Part shown: piece after piece, positions 29,169 through 37,950 of the stretch
Numbering within the stretch: the first letter of the stretch is position 1
Layout of the letters: every line of letters starts with the position of its first letter
Assembly: GCA_963847735.1 (NCBI GenBank)
Contig: CAWKAV010000016.1
Coordinates: 186,001-250,000 of the forward strand
Direction of reading: 5' to 3'
DNA length: 64,000 bases
Source: CAWKAV01 sp963847735
Lineage (GTDB): Bacteria; Desulfobacterota; Desulfuromonadia; Desulfuromonadales; BM103
Translations under genes and position numbers: made by a program
The notes under the pieces: model-generated
Database searches by the model: none
Told to the model about the DNA's origin: nothing
The model's input: only the letters and a program-made list of their open reading frames with translations

Positions 29169-31022
29169 GAGTGTCCTCCATTGTCAGGTTGCGGATGATC
29201 TTCGGCACCATTGCCGTTATGCAGGTAAAGCCGTTCGATGCGGTCCTGGTATTTGCCGTAAATCACCTTGCGTTTGAGCTTGAGGGTTGGCGTCAGTTCG
29301 CCGCCCTCCACCGAAAAATCACGGGGCAGTAGAATGAATTTTTTGATCGTCTGATAGGAAGGCAGCTTGTCGTTGATCAGTTGCACACGATAAGCATAGC
29401 GCTTGCTGAACCTGCTGATTGGCGACCAGGTCCTCCATGTCGAGGTAATCAAGACCTTCCTGCTGGGCCATCTGGATCAAGCGTTCCAGATTCGGCGTCA
29501 GTATCGCGACCAGATAAGGCTTCCGGTCACCGAAAACAAAGGCCTGTGAGATATATTTGTCCATCCTGAGGTCATTTTCAAGTGGTTGCGGCGCAATGTT
29601 CTTGCCTCCGGAGGTGATGATGATCTCTTTTTTCCGATCGACAATGTAGACGTAACCATCCTCGTCAATCCTGGCAATATCACCGGTAGAGAACCAGCCG
29701 TCCTGAAGTACCTTTTCGGTCTCTTCCGGGTCATTGTAATAACCGCGCATCACCTGCGGGCCACGGATCAGGAGTTCGTTGTCTTCGGCAAGTTTGACTT
29801 CGGTCCCCGGCAAAGGGGTTCCGACTGAACCGAAGCGGACTTTCCAGGGGCTGTTCAGGGTAACGGCCGGGCTGGTTTCCGTGAGGCCATAGCCCTCGAA
29901 GGTCGGGATGCCGATCACCCACATGAATTCATTAATGACTTTGTCGAGGGGCGCGCCACCGGAAATAAAATACTTGAGCCGGCCACCGAAACGTTTGCGG
30001 ATTTTGCTGAAAACCAGCCAGTTAAAAAAACGATACTTGATGCCGAACAGGCCGAGCGGTTTCGGATTTATGTAACGGCGCGAGATAAACTCGCGACCGA
30101 TTTCTATCGCCAGGTGGAAAATTCTGCTTTTGAGAGGGCTCATCTGGTGTACGTCTTCGTAAATGCGCACGTAGATTTTTTCAAAAAGCCGCGGCACGCT
30201 GACCATCACCGTCGGCCCGACCTCCTGCATGTTCTCGACGACTTTGTCGACATTTTCACAAAAAGCCACGTGACATCCGGTCATCAGTGGCGCGTAGTAA
30301 CCAGCCGTACGTTCAAGGATATGACTAAGGGGCAGAAAACTGAGGAAAGTTTCATTCATGCCGAATGCTTCCAACTTCTCCAGCCCGTAATGGGCATCAA
30401 AAATCACATTGGCGTGGGTGAGCATGACCCCCTTGGGAACGCCTGTGGTTCCGGAGGTGTAGATGATGGTGAACAGATCTTCCGCCTGGACCATATCGAT
30501 CAATGATTCAATTTCGTTGCGTTCCTGCGCCGAGACCGGATAAGAGATCTCCGACAACTGGTACAGGGTATAAACCGGCAGATCATGGCTACCGAGGAAA
30601 CGTTCAAAGGAGATAACCTGCTCTAGAAACGGCAGTTGCTCACGGACTCTGAGCAGTTTTTCATACTGAGGACGGTTGGAAACAAAAACTGTTTTCGCAC
30701 CGCTATGCTTGACGACATAGGCCGCCTGTTCTGCTGTATTGGTGGCATAGATGGGGACGGTGACCCCACGGGCGCACTGGATGGCAAAATCAGCAATCGC
30801 CCACCCGGCACGATTTTCGGAAAAGATGGCCACCTTGTCGCCCGGTGCCATGCCGGCTTTGCGCAAACCACGCGCAGCCATGAGCACACTTTCATAAAAA
30901 TCACCATAGCTGATCGTCCGGTATGCGCCATCTTTCTTGTAACTGAACGCGATCCGGTCAACATACTGCTGCGCATTCGACTTGAGCATTTCAGGAAGAG
31001 ACTTGTACGGTAATTCAAACAT
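29165..31022 (-). CDS. Long-chain acyl-CoA synthetase (one frameshift)
   Basis: About 618 residues after removing one extra base near 29405. Adenylate-forming motifs: TIIYTSGTTGVPKGVMLTH (P-loop), FEGYGLTETSP, GWFSTGDIARIDEDGYVYIVDRKKEIIITSGG, and a C-terminal SYQTIKKF. The long insert and sequence match bacterial FAA1-type long-chain ligases. It activates fatty acids to acyl-CoA at the membrane. It is first in the beta-oxidation operon, with a strong promoter and palindrome directly upstream. Acyl-CoA made here could feed OleA as well as beta-oxidation, but that is inference. Confidence 0.88.
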
Positions 31023-31069
31023 GATGAGAAGGCTCCGTGTGCAGGCTATGCATTGATATATAGATTACC

Positions 31070-31085
31070 TTTACGTACACGTCAA
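31070..31085. promoter_or_regulatory. LiuR-like palindromic operator
   Basis: TTTACGTACACGTCAA is a 16-base imperfect palindrome of the form TTKACGT-NN-ACGTMAA. From memory, LiuR-type MerR operators of acyl-CoA pathways have this shape. It lies about 10-25 bases past the predicted start site of the acyl-CoA synthetase operon, a repressing position. A MerR gene of suitable type is at 20661. Consensus identity is not verified. Confidence 0.45.
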
Positions 31086-31102
31086 CCTAAACTTAGAACG
31101 GG

Positions 31103-31131
31103 ATTTTAAATTTACATACTTCGGATGTCAA
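31103..31131 (-). promoter_or_regulatory. Sigma70-type promoter of the beta-oxidation operon
   Basis: On the minus strand a perfect -35 TTGACA (31126-31131) is followed after 17 bases by TAAAAT (31103-31108). The first codon of the acyl-CoA synthetase is about 80 bases downstream. The palindrome at 31070-31085 falls in the untranslated leader. Confidence 0.6.
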
Positions 31132-31179
31132 GTATATCAGTTGGCAGGCAACGGGCAAGAAATCCTGTGGACAGCGAAC

Positions 31180-31890
31180 TTAACGGCCGGGCCAGCCATC
31201 AAAGCGCTGCACGAAAGGGAGTTGCCGTGACACGGCAAGAGTAGCGAGATAATGGCGGGCAATCGGGAAGCTTCTCAACCACCAGGAACCGTCATAGGTG
31301 CAGCAGCCGGCAAGATGTGTGGAACCAATATCCTGATCGGGATCAGAGAAACCACCGCCCTTGCCTTTTAGCCAGGCCTCCTTGCGTGTCCAGATGCGAA
31401 AGAACAGCCGGCGCCGGCGCTGCGGGCTGGTGTCCTGCAGCAGGTTTCGCTCACTGCAGGAGAAAAACCGCGCGGCGAGTTTTTCAAAGTCCAGAGGGCG
31501 ATCAACTCTCTCAATATCAACGCCGACCTCAGTGCCCCCGGTCACGGCACAGAGTCCCCACCGTCCGCAGTGACTCAGGTTGAAGGCAACAAGATCCGCG
31601 GCATGCCCGGTAAGCACAGGCTTTCCGAAAGGTCCATAATTGAAGTGCAACTCTTGTGGGGCGAGATCAAGGTAACTGGCAAGAATTTGGCGCAAACACG
31701 CACGGCCGGTGATGAAAGCCCTGGCTTTGCCGGGCGCGCGCAGGCGTCTGGCACGCTGCCGTTCCTGTTCATCAAGAAGACTCTCAAGAGAGTCCTGACC
31801 TTCAAGCGGGAAACGCCAGAGATGCACCGCCTGTTCGGTGAGTTGCAGTTTTGAGGGTGGAGTCTGCCAGGGAGGCAGGAGAAGTGTCAT
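31180..31890 (-). CDS. Sfp-type 4'-phosphopantetheinyl transferase (PfaE-like)
   Basis: A 236-residue Sfp-family enzyme. The magnesium/CoA motifs are GVDIERV near residue 122 and FFRIWTRKEAWLKGKGGGF near 163; FNLSHCGRWGLCAVT precedes them. It transfers phosphopantetheine from CoA to a conserved serine of carrier domains. Its position, last in a long co-oriented run, makes the three ACPs of PfaA the natural targets, a PfaE-like role. It is separated from oleD by about 430 bases, with AT-rich promoter-like sequence, so it may have its own promoter. Confidence 0.87.
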   Translation of the reverse strand: MTLLLPPWQTPPSKLQLTEQAVHLWRFPLEGQDSLESLLDEQERQRARRLRAPGKARAFITGRACLRQILASYLDLAPQELHFNYGPFGKPVLTGHAADLVAFNLSHCGRWGLCAVTGGTEVGVDIERVDRPLDFEKLAARFFSCSERNLLQDTSPQRRRRLFFRIWTRKEAWLKGKGGGFSDPDQDIGSTHLAGCCTYDGSWWLRSFPIARHYLATLAVSRQLPFVQRFDGWPGR

Positions 31891-32316
31891 TGGGAATCCC
31901 CGGGGAGATTTTAAGGTCGAAAGTCAACGGCACAGAAGTTTCGGCGCGGACATAAGGTTCCTGCGGTCTTCAGCTTTCCGGATGTTACCACTCCCTGTTA
32001 AAAAATATTCGGCTATTATAAAAAAATTGTCAAAGATTTCCATGTTATCCGCCACCAATATTCTATCATCCGGAATACTCACGAGGGCGTTTGCCTGGTT
32101 GCTCAGGGTTAACTGCCGCTGTCAGCTCTGCGACTGGAAGATTATTCTTTATCAACGACCAGATTGCGGGTCGGCAGGCTTTCGTCGCGCAGCACCACGA
32201 CCACGCCGGTTTCCCGGCTGGACGCAAATATATTGCTAAGGTAATAAAATTGTTCAGCCTGTACGGGAGTATGTGAGCTGACTGGTCACGCACTTCGGTC
32301 TGTCCGCCTCCAAACT
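31891..32316. other. Intergenic stretch between oleD and the PPTase gene
   Basis: About 430 bases. On the minus strand TTGACA (32028-32033) and TATAAT (32015-32020) lie only 7 bases apart, too close to be partners, but an AT-rich promoter for the PPTase is likely here. A 47-codon open stretch (VVVVLRDESLPTRNLVVDKE near its end) stops at 32142 and has no start codon. I see no terminator or RNA. Confidence 0.4.
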
Positions 32317-33306
32317 TCAGCGCTTCGACAACCACGCACGCAACCGTTCGATCCCTTCATCAAAAGAAACAACCGGCTGGTAGCCGAAATCCCGCCTTGC
32401 CGCACTGAGATTGAACCAGTGGGCCGTAGAAAGCTCGCGGGCCACGAAACGGGTCATGTGCGGTTCGCCCTTCAGGTGGCAGAACGTGTAGATTTGCTCC
32501 AGCACGGCGCCGACAAGATAGGCCAGGGTCGGAGAGATGGTGCGGGTCACTGGCGGCAGGCCGCCAGCATCGAGGATGCGGTTGACCACCTCCCAGATTG
32601 GCAATGGCTCGCCCTGGGAGAGGAAGTAGGCTTTGCCGGCCACGGCTGACCCTGTGTCAAGATGGTCAGCGGCCTGGATGTGCGCAAGAGCGGCGTTGTC
32701 AATATAGATGGTGTCGACCAGGCAAGCGTGTCTACCGAGTTTCCTCAGGGCACCCCTTGCACCACGCTCGAGAATGCGCGGCACCAGGTGGTTGTCCTCA
32801 GGTCCCCAGATCAGGTGCGGACGCAGGGCAACTGTGGCGAGTTGCGGGCCGTTGGCCTGCAACACCAGGCGTTCGGCTTCGGCCTTGGTCTGTGGGTAGA
32901 AGGCTTCGAAATGTTCCGGATAAGGCGCCGATTCGTCAACGTTTTCCATGTCTGTGCCATCAAAGACAACACTCGGTGAACTGGTGTGCACCAGGCGTTT
33001 GATGCCCTGATGGCGGCAGGCGGCGATGACGTTCCTGGTACCGACAACATTGGCCCGGTAAAAATCCTCGTAAGGGCCCCAGACACCGGCCTTGGCGGCG
33101 ACGTGAAAAACAATATCGCAGTCCGCGGCAGCACGATTGACGGCTTCGGCGTCACCAACTTCCCCACAGCAATGCTCGACTCCGAGCTTGGCCAGGGCGG
33201 GATGCTCACCACGTGAAAAAGAGCGTACCTGGTCGCCGCGTTCACGCAGCAGCCTGACGATCGCCTTGCCAAGGAACCCGCCGCCGCCGGTGACCAGCGC
33301 CTTCAT
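32317..33306 (-). CDS. oleD: OleD, NAD(P)H-dependent 2-alkyl-3-oxoacid reductase
   Basis: About 329 residues, short-chain dehydrogenase/epimerase fold. The nucleotide-binding TGGGGFLGKAIVRLL is at residues 6-20; the catalytic tyrosine-lysine pair is in FYPQTKAEAE, after TSSPSVVF. OleD reduces the beta-keto acid made by OleA to the beta-hydroxy acid used by OleC. I chose ATG 33306 because it overlaps the oleC stop (ATGA); the longer frame begins inside oleC. It closes the oleABCD run and is the last of four overlapping genes. The substrate chains are not readable from sequence. Confidence 0.88.
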   Translation of the reverse strand: MKALVTGGGGFLGKAIVRLLRERGDQVRSFSRGEHPALAKLGVEHCCGEVGDAEAVNRAAADCDIVFHVAAKAGVWGPYEDFYRANVVGTRNVIAACRHQGIKRLVHTSSPSVVFDGTDMENVDESAPYPEHFEAFYPQTKAEAERLVLQANGPQLATVALRPHLIWGPEDNHLVPRILERGARGALRKLGRHACLVDTIYIDNAALAHIQAADHLDTGSAVAGKAYFLSQGEPLPIWEVVNRILDAGGLPPVTRTISPTLAYLVGAVLEQIYTFCHLKGEPHMTRFVARELSTAHWFNLSAARRDFGYQPVVSFDEGIERLRAWLSKR

Positions 33307-34973
33307 GACAGCTTCTCCCCAGCCCAAACGGCCAACTGCTCGCGAAAGATCTTGGCGTTGTGGCGAATATCAACAGGAAAAGCAGGGTGGAAGAGGAAGG
33401 TTTTTATATTGCTGGTGATCGTATGTTCGGCACCGAGCGCAAGCAGTTGCCTGTGAATACGGTCGAGATCCGAACGGTCAGCGTCTTTTTCCAGCTCGAC
33501 GCAGAGCACCGCACGCTGCTCACCCGGATTACCGACTCCGACCAGCGCGGTACGAAACACCTCCCGATGGGTGTTGAAGATCGCCTCGCATGGGATGGTA
33601 AAGAGGGTCTCTTCATGGGTCACGACCCGGTGTGCTTTGCGACCGCAGAACCAGATGCGGCCCTGTTGGTCACGATAGCCAAGATCGCCCATGCGATGGT
33701 AGAAACCGTCATGGTCCGGGTCGTCGATTTTACCGAGAACGGTTGATTGCGGACGATTGAAATAGCTGCGCGTCACCTGCGGCCCCTTGACGACAATCTC
33801 ACCGATCTCGCCGGCACCCCGCTTCAGGCTTTCCTCCCAGCGCGCAATCGGGTCGTCGGAGATGGCAATGATTTGCAAGTCAAGTCCCGGCACCGGTTTG
33901 CCGACACAGACGCCACGCCCCTGGTCGGTGGCAAAACGGGTCTCGCCGAGGATCTCTTCACTGCCGATTGAACAGACCGGCAAGGCTTCAGTGGCACCGT
34001 AGGGGGTAAAGACCTGGGCCCCTTCTGAAAGCATGCTGGTGAAACGCTCCAGCACTGCAGCTGGCACCGGCGCACCTGCAGAGATGGCCCGTTTCAGGCT
34101 CGGCAGCTTGATGCCATGCGCTTCTCCATAACGACCGACCCGGTTGATCAGGGCCGGCGATCCGAACATGGTGGTGATCTGAAATTTTTCGATAGCGGCA
34201 ATCAGCTTGACCGGGTCGACATCGGCCGGGCGGGTAAAATCCATCTCCGGCACCACGGAAGTCATGCCAAGCGCCGGGGCGAACAGGGCAAACAGAGGGA
34301 ACGTCGGCAGGTCGACTTCGCCGGGGCGGATGTCGTAGACCCGGCGCAGCAGCTCGACCTGGGCGGAGAAGTTGCCGTGACTGTAGACCGCCCCTTTCGG
34401 CACGCCGGTGCTGCCGCTGGTGAAGAGAATCGCCGCCGTTTCATCCTTGTCGGTGCGTGCTGTTTCATAATCATTGTCGTGACGAAGAGTCGCGAGGAGT
34501 TTTTCAAGTGTCGAACCGCCCCAGCAGAGGCGTCGCCCGACAGTCAACAACGTCCTGACTGTGGGTTTGCCCCAGCCTAACAAAACACGGGCCAGATGTG
34601 CTTTCGGGATACCGATAAAGGCTTGCGGCTGTGCTTCGGCGAGACAGATTTTCAGGTTTTTTACACCCATGCCCGGATCAACCAGCACCGGCACGGCACC
34701 GATCTTGAACAGGGCGAAGGTCAGGGCAAAGAACTCGAATCCGGGCGGCACCATGAGCACGGTGCGAACGCCGCGCCCGATGCCGAGCGTCTCGAGAACG
34801 TGTGCCATGCGGCTGCTTTGCCGGTCAAGCTGGGCGAAGGTGTATTGATCGTAGCGGAGCGGCTGTTGACTGGAGCGGCGGGTTTGCGGGATGAAGAGAG
34901 CCGGGGTTTGCGGCTGGCGTCGCGCCATCTCGGGCAGATGCGCGGCAACGTTGGCGGTGGCGGACCGGTTCAT
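33303..34973 (-). CDS. oleC: OleC, beta-lactone synthetase
   Basis: A 556-residue adenylate-forming enzyme. P-loop AAILFTSGSTGVPKGAVYSHGNF, FTPYGATEALPV, MGDLGYRDQQGRIWFCGRKAHRV (family motif with a lysine) and a late NIKTFLFHPAFPVDIRHNAKIF. OleC converts beta-hydroxy acids to cis-beta-lactones with ATP. It overlaps oleB at the start (ATGA) and oleD at the stop (ATGA), so the three are translationally coupled. Length and motif order are as in Xanthomonas and Stenotrophomonas OleC. Confidence 0.9.
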   Translation of the reverse strand: MNRSATANVAAHLPEMARRQPQTPALFIPQTRRSSQQPLRYDQYTFAQLDRQSSRMAHVLETLGIGRGVRTVLMVPPGFEFFALTFALFKIGAVPVLVDPGMGVKNLKICLAEAQPQAFIGIPKAHLARVLLGWGKPTVRTLLTVGRRLCWGGSTLEKLLATLRHDNDYETARTDKDETAAILFTSGSTGVPKGAVYSHGNFSAQVELLRRVYDIRPGEVDLPTFPLFALFAPALGMTSVVPEMDFTRPADVDPVKLIAAIEKFQITTMFGSPALINRVGRYGEAHGIKLPSLKRAISAGAPVPAAVLERFTSMLSEGAQVFTPYGATEALPVCSIGSEEILGETRFATDQGRGVCVGKPVPGLDLQIIAISDDPIARWEESLKRGAGEIGEIVVKGPQVTRSYFNRPQSTVLGKIDDPDHDGFYHRMGDLGYRDQQGRIWFCGRKAHRVVTHEETLFTIPCEAIFNTHREVFRTALVGVGNPGEQRAVLCVELEKDADRSDLDRIHRQLLALGAEHTITSNIKTFLFHPAFPVDIRHNAKIFREQLAVWAGEKLS

Positions 34974-35887
34974 TGCTCTTGCGTGGCAATCCGCTCGCCA
35001 ATCGGTCCGTCGATCGGGTGCGCCGTCAGGAATCGTTCGATGATCGGAATCACCTCATCGCCGGCATCCTCCAGGATGTAATGTCCGCAGTCGGCAAAGG
35101 CATGCACCTCTGCTTTGGGAAAACGGCGCTGCCACTCCTTGAGAAAGTGCCTGTCGAAGACAAAATCCTTCAGACCCCAGCAGATTGTTATTGGCAGATC
35201 GGCAAAGCACGCCAATCCGGCCTCGACTTCACTGACCAGCGCATAGCCCGTATCTTCCGGCCCGAGCGGGATATCCTGGACAAAGCGCAGGGTGGCAATG
35301 CGGTTGGAAGGGATGTCATAGGGTGCACAGTAGGCACCGCGCAGCAGTTCAGACATCGGATTGCGCTTGCAGCCGATACGGGCGGCCACCAGGGCGAACA
35401 TGTTCAGCTTCAGGATCAGGAACTTGCCGAGGGCCGTATCGCGACAGATTTTCAAAGCCAGCGGAAGTCTTTTCCCGGCCGGCGGGTGAAAGGCTGCGGT
35501 ATTGAGAATCACCAGGCGCGCAATCCGCTCAGGATGACGACAGGCATAGGCCATGCCGATCATGCCGCCCCAGTCGTGCACTACCAAGGTGATCCGTTCG
35601 CGCACCTCAAGGTGCTCAAGCAGCGTCTCAAGATCGTCGACGCGCTGCTGCAAGGTATAGGCATAATCAGCGACACCAGGTTTTTCAGATAGGCCACAGC
35701 CGATGTGGTCGGGAACGATGACACGATAGTTGCCGCGTAACGCCTTGGCCAGATTGCGGTAGTAAAACGACCAGCTCGGATTGCCGTGCACCATGACAAC
35801 CGGTTCGCCCTGTCCCTCGTCGAGGTAGTGATACTGCAGGCCGTTCAGGTCGAGGAAATTATTTTTAAAGGGGTAAAGGTCGCTCAT
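34970..35887 (-). CDS. oleB: OleB, beta-lactone decarboxylase (alpha/beta hydrolase)
   Basis: About 305 residues, haloalkane-dehalogenase-like alpha/beta hydrolase. HGNPSWSFYYRNL gives an oxyanion-hole loop, the nucleophile is the aspartate in VVHDWGGMIG, and the catalytic histidine is in ADCGHYILEDAGDEV. OleB removes CO2 from the beta-lactone to give the olefin. The stop of oleA reads into its start (TAATG), so ATG 35887 is preferred; ATG 35893 is two codons earlier. Context and motifs together make OleB more likely than a true dehalogenase. Confidence 0.88.
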   Translation of the reverse strand: MSDLYPFKNNFLDLNGLQYHYLDEGQGEPVVMVHGNPSWSFYYRNLAKALRGNYRVIVPDHIGCGLSEKPGVADYAYTLQQRVDDLETLLEHLEVRERITLVVHDWGGMIGMAYACRHPERIARLVILNTAAFHPPAGKRLPLALKICRDTALGKFLILKLNMFALVAARIGCKRNPMSELLRGAYCAPYDIPSNRIATLRFVQDIPLGPEDTGYALVSEVEAGLACFADLPITICWGLKDFVFDRHFLKEWQRRFPKAEVHAFADCGHYILEDAGDEVIPIIERFLTAHPIDGPIGERIATQEQ

Positions 35888-36930
35888 TACCATTGAATGC
35901 CGAGCATCAGACAGTTTAAACCACTACCGATACCGAGGAAGCCGACGATATCGCCGGGCAGGAGAAAATCTCGTTCCTTGGCGATTGCAGCCGTGACCGG
36001 CAAAGAGACCGTGCCCATGTTGCCGAGAAACTCGTACGAGCTGAAATCCTTGTCCGGGTCAATGCCGATCTTCTGCAAGATCAGTTTCTGGTGCGCTTCG
36101 CCGACCTGGTGGCAGATGACCTTGTCAACCCGTTCGGTGGTCAGATCCAACTCCTTGACAAAAGCGTCCCAGGTCCGTTTACCGAGCTCCACCCCGTATT
36201 TCATGACCGCAACGGCATCGGTCTGCATGTAGGGCACATGGTTCTCCGGATCCTCCGACTTGACGCCCCAGCGGCAGAGAGTGTGGTGCTGCGGCTCGGC
36301 CAGGTTGATGCCGCCGAGCAAGCGGGGCCGCCGCGAAGGAGTGAAGGAACCGTCGGTGAGAAGCACAGCGGCCGCACCGGAACCACCGGTCAGAGTTGCC
36401 AGCGACTTGGTGAAATACTCCATGGTCGGATTATCCAGCATCTGCTGAATCATGATCTCGTTGATTTCACGGGAGCTTTCGCAGGCCACCACGAGACCGG
36501 CGCGGATCTGGCCAAGCTCGATGCGGTTGGCGATATCGAGCACGCCGTTGAGCACTCCGAGGCAGGCATTGGAGGTGTCGTAAATGGCCACGTTGCCCTG
36601 CACGCCGAGGGCCGAGGCCACTTGGCAGGCCGTGGCCGGTTCGAAATGTTCGCGGCAAACGCCGGCATAGACGACCGCGCCGAGATCAGCAGGGGAGATG
36701 TTTCGCTCACGCAGGGCTTTTTTTGCTGCGGCGATCGCCCCATCCGAGATCCGGGTGTTCGGCTTCCACCAGCGGCGTTCCCTGATCCCGGTCAAAGCTT
36801 CCAACTGTCCCGGCGGGATATGCAAGGCGTCGTACATCGGCTTCAGGCGGTTTTCCAGCTCGGTCGACGTGACGACAATCGGCGCCAGTTCATAGCCGAC
36901 CGATTCAATGTAAACTCGCGAATATCTCAT
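35887..36930 (-). CDS. oleA: OleA, head-to-head acyl condensing enzyme
   Basis: A 347-residue thiolase-superfamily protein, FabH-like. The catalytic triad is Cys123 in TSNACLGVLNG, His274 in ICHQVGEAH and Asn304 in FLGNMGTVSLP. Glu97, in FEPATACQ, lies 26 residues before the cysteine, the spacing I recall for the essential Glu117/Cys143 pair of Xanthomonas OleA. OleA condenses two acyl-CoAs head to head to a beta-keto acid. It has its own promoter candidate upstream. It starts the oleABCD run and follows the MBL gene by 143 bases. Start follows GGTGGTGTGA. Confidence 0.92.
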   Translation of the reverse strand: MRYSRVYIESVGYELAPIVVTSTELENRLKPMYDALHIPPGQLEALTGIRERRWWKPNTRISDGAIAAAKKALRERNISPADLGAVVYAGVCREHFEPATACQVASALGVQGNVAIYDTSNACLGVLNGVLDIANRIELGQIRAGLVVACESSREINEIMIQQMLDNPTMEYFTKSLATLTGGSGAAAVLLTDGSFTPSRRPRLLGGINLAEPQHHTLCRWGVKSEDPENHVPYMQTDAVAVMKYGVELGKRTWDAFVKELDLTTERVDKVICHQVGEAHQKLILQKIGIDPDKDFSSYEFLGNMGTVSLPVTAAIAKERDFLLPGDIVGFLGIGSGLNCLMLGIQW

Positions 36931-36979
36931 TCACACCACCATGTTTCTATTAATTTCAGACTCCTTCTTGAACCCGCAT

Positions 36980-37008
36980 ATACTACCCGCTGCGAAGCGG
37001 ACTGGCAA
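36980..37008 (-). promoter_or_regulatory. oleA promoter with palindromic spacer
   Basis: On the minus strand TTGCCA (37003-37008), 17 bases, then TAGTAT (36980-36985) resembles a sigma70 promoter. The spacer contains CCGCT-TCGC-AGCGG, a 5-base-stem palindrome that could be an operator. The oleA start is about 45 bases downstream of the predicted transcript start. Confidence 0.4.
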
Positions 37009-37073
37009 ATTCTTTATAGGTCACTTTACATGGGACCAATAAAGATTATGCCGGAAAAAAATTGAACCGACTC

Positions 37074-37913
37074 CTAGAGCACGCATTCGCTGTCCTGGGT
37101 CAACGCAAAACAGGCCAATGAGCTGTTTCTGTCAGCGATCATACTGCTGCAGTCACAGAGAATGGCGTCAATGGCTTCATCGGAGTGGTCCTGGTTATGA
37201 TGGAACAACCCCAGTTGTTTTACGTCCGCTTGCAGTGCCAGTTGCAGGGCTGCCCGATACCGTGAATGTCCCCAGGTGCGGGTTCGCAGGTATTCCTGGT
37301 CGGTGTATTCAGCATCGTGGATAAGCAAATCGGCAGCGCGGCAAAACTCCAGATATTCATCATATGTCCTGCCTCCGGGGTGCTGGTATTCCAGCTCATT
37401 ATCGGTCAGAAAAACGAATGTTTTGCCGTTCTCACTGAATTTGTATCCAAACCCCATGTTGGGATGGCTCAGGCCAATAGGTTCCACGCTCATGCTCCCG
37501 AGAGTGAAGGGAACACCACAAGTGTCAGTGAATACGATATCCGCTTGCACGGTCGCGAGGTCAATGGGGAAATAAGGCGCCCGCATGGTTTTGGTAAGAA
37601 TGTTTCTTATGGAAGTCTGGGCAAAGGCACATCCGTAGATACGAATCGTCGAACGGCTGTAATAGAGGGGTTTAAAAAATGGGAAACCGAGGATGTGATC
37701 CCAGTGAGCGTGGGTAAAAATAAGGCTGAATTCACGCCGTTTCTCTTCCAGCAAACGGTTGCCAAGCCTTCTGATGCCACTGCCGCAATCGATGATAATC
37801 ACATCGTTATCGGCGTTTCGGATCTCAACGCACGTCGTGTCTCCGCCGTATTTTACGTATTCGGAGCCAGACACCGGTATAGAGCCTCGTGCGCCCCAGC
37901 ATCGTATTATCAT
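37074..37913 (-). CDS. MBL-fold metallohydrolase between the pfa and ole genes
   Basis: A 279-residue metallo-beta-lactamase-fold protein. Residues 1-30 (WGARGSIPVSG...YGGDTTCVEI) are typical of a widespread deltaproteobacterial subgroup. The metal site is HAHWDH at 68-73, with further ligands in GLSHPNMGFGY, LIHDAEYTD and the late GLFHHNQDHSD. Members cleave phosphodiesters or thioesters; this subgroup is not characterised to my knowledge. It lies 37 bases after pfaC and 143 before oleA, on the same strand. Release or exchange of the PUFA chain from the synthase is an attractive guess, no more. Confidence 0.8.
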   Translation of the reverse strand: MIIRCWGARGSIPVSGSEYVKYGGDTTCVEIRNADNDVIIIDCGSGIRRLGNRLLEEKRREFSLIFTHAHWDHILGFPFFKPLYYSRSTIRIYGCAFAQTSIRNILTKTMRAPYFPIDLATVQADIVFTDTCGVPFTLGSMSVEPIGLSHPNMGFGYKFSENGKTFVFLTDNELEYQHPGGRTYDEYLEFCRAADLLIHDAEYTDQEYLRTRTWGHSRYRAALQLALQADVKQLGLFHHNQDHSDEAIDAILCDCSSMIADRNSSLACFALTQDSECVL

Positions 37914-37950
37914 GGGCCCTCCTTACCCTCCAGTTTCAACGTACGGGATA

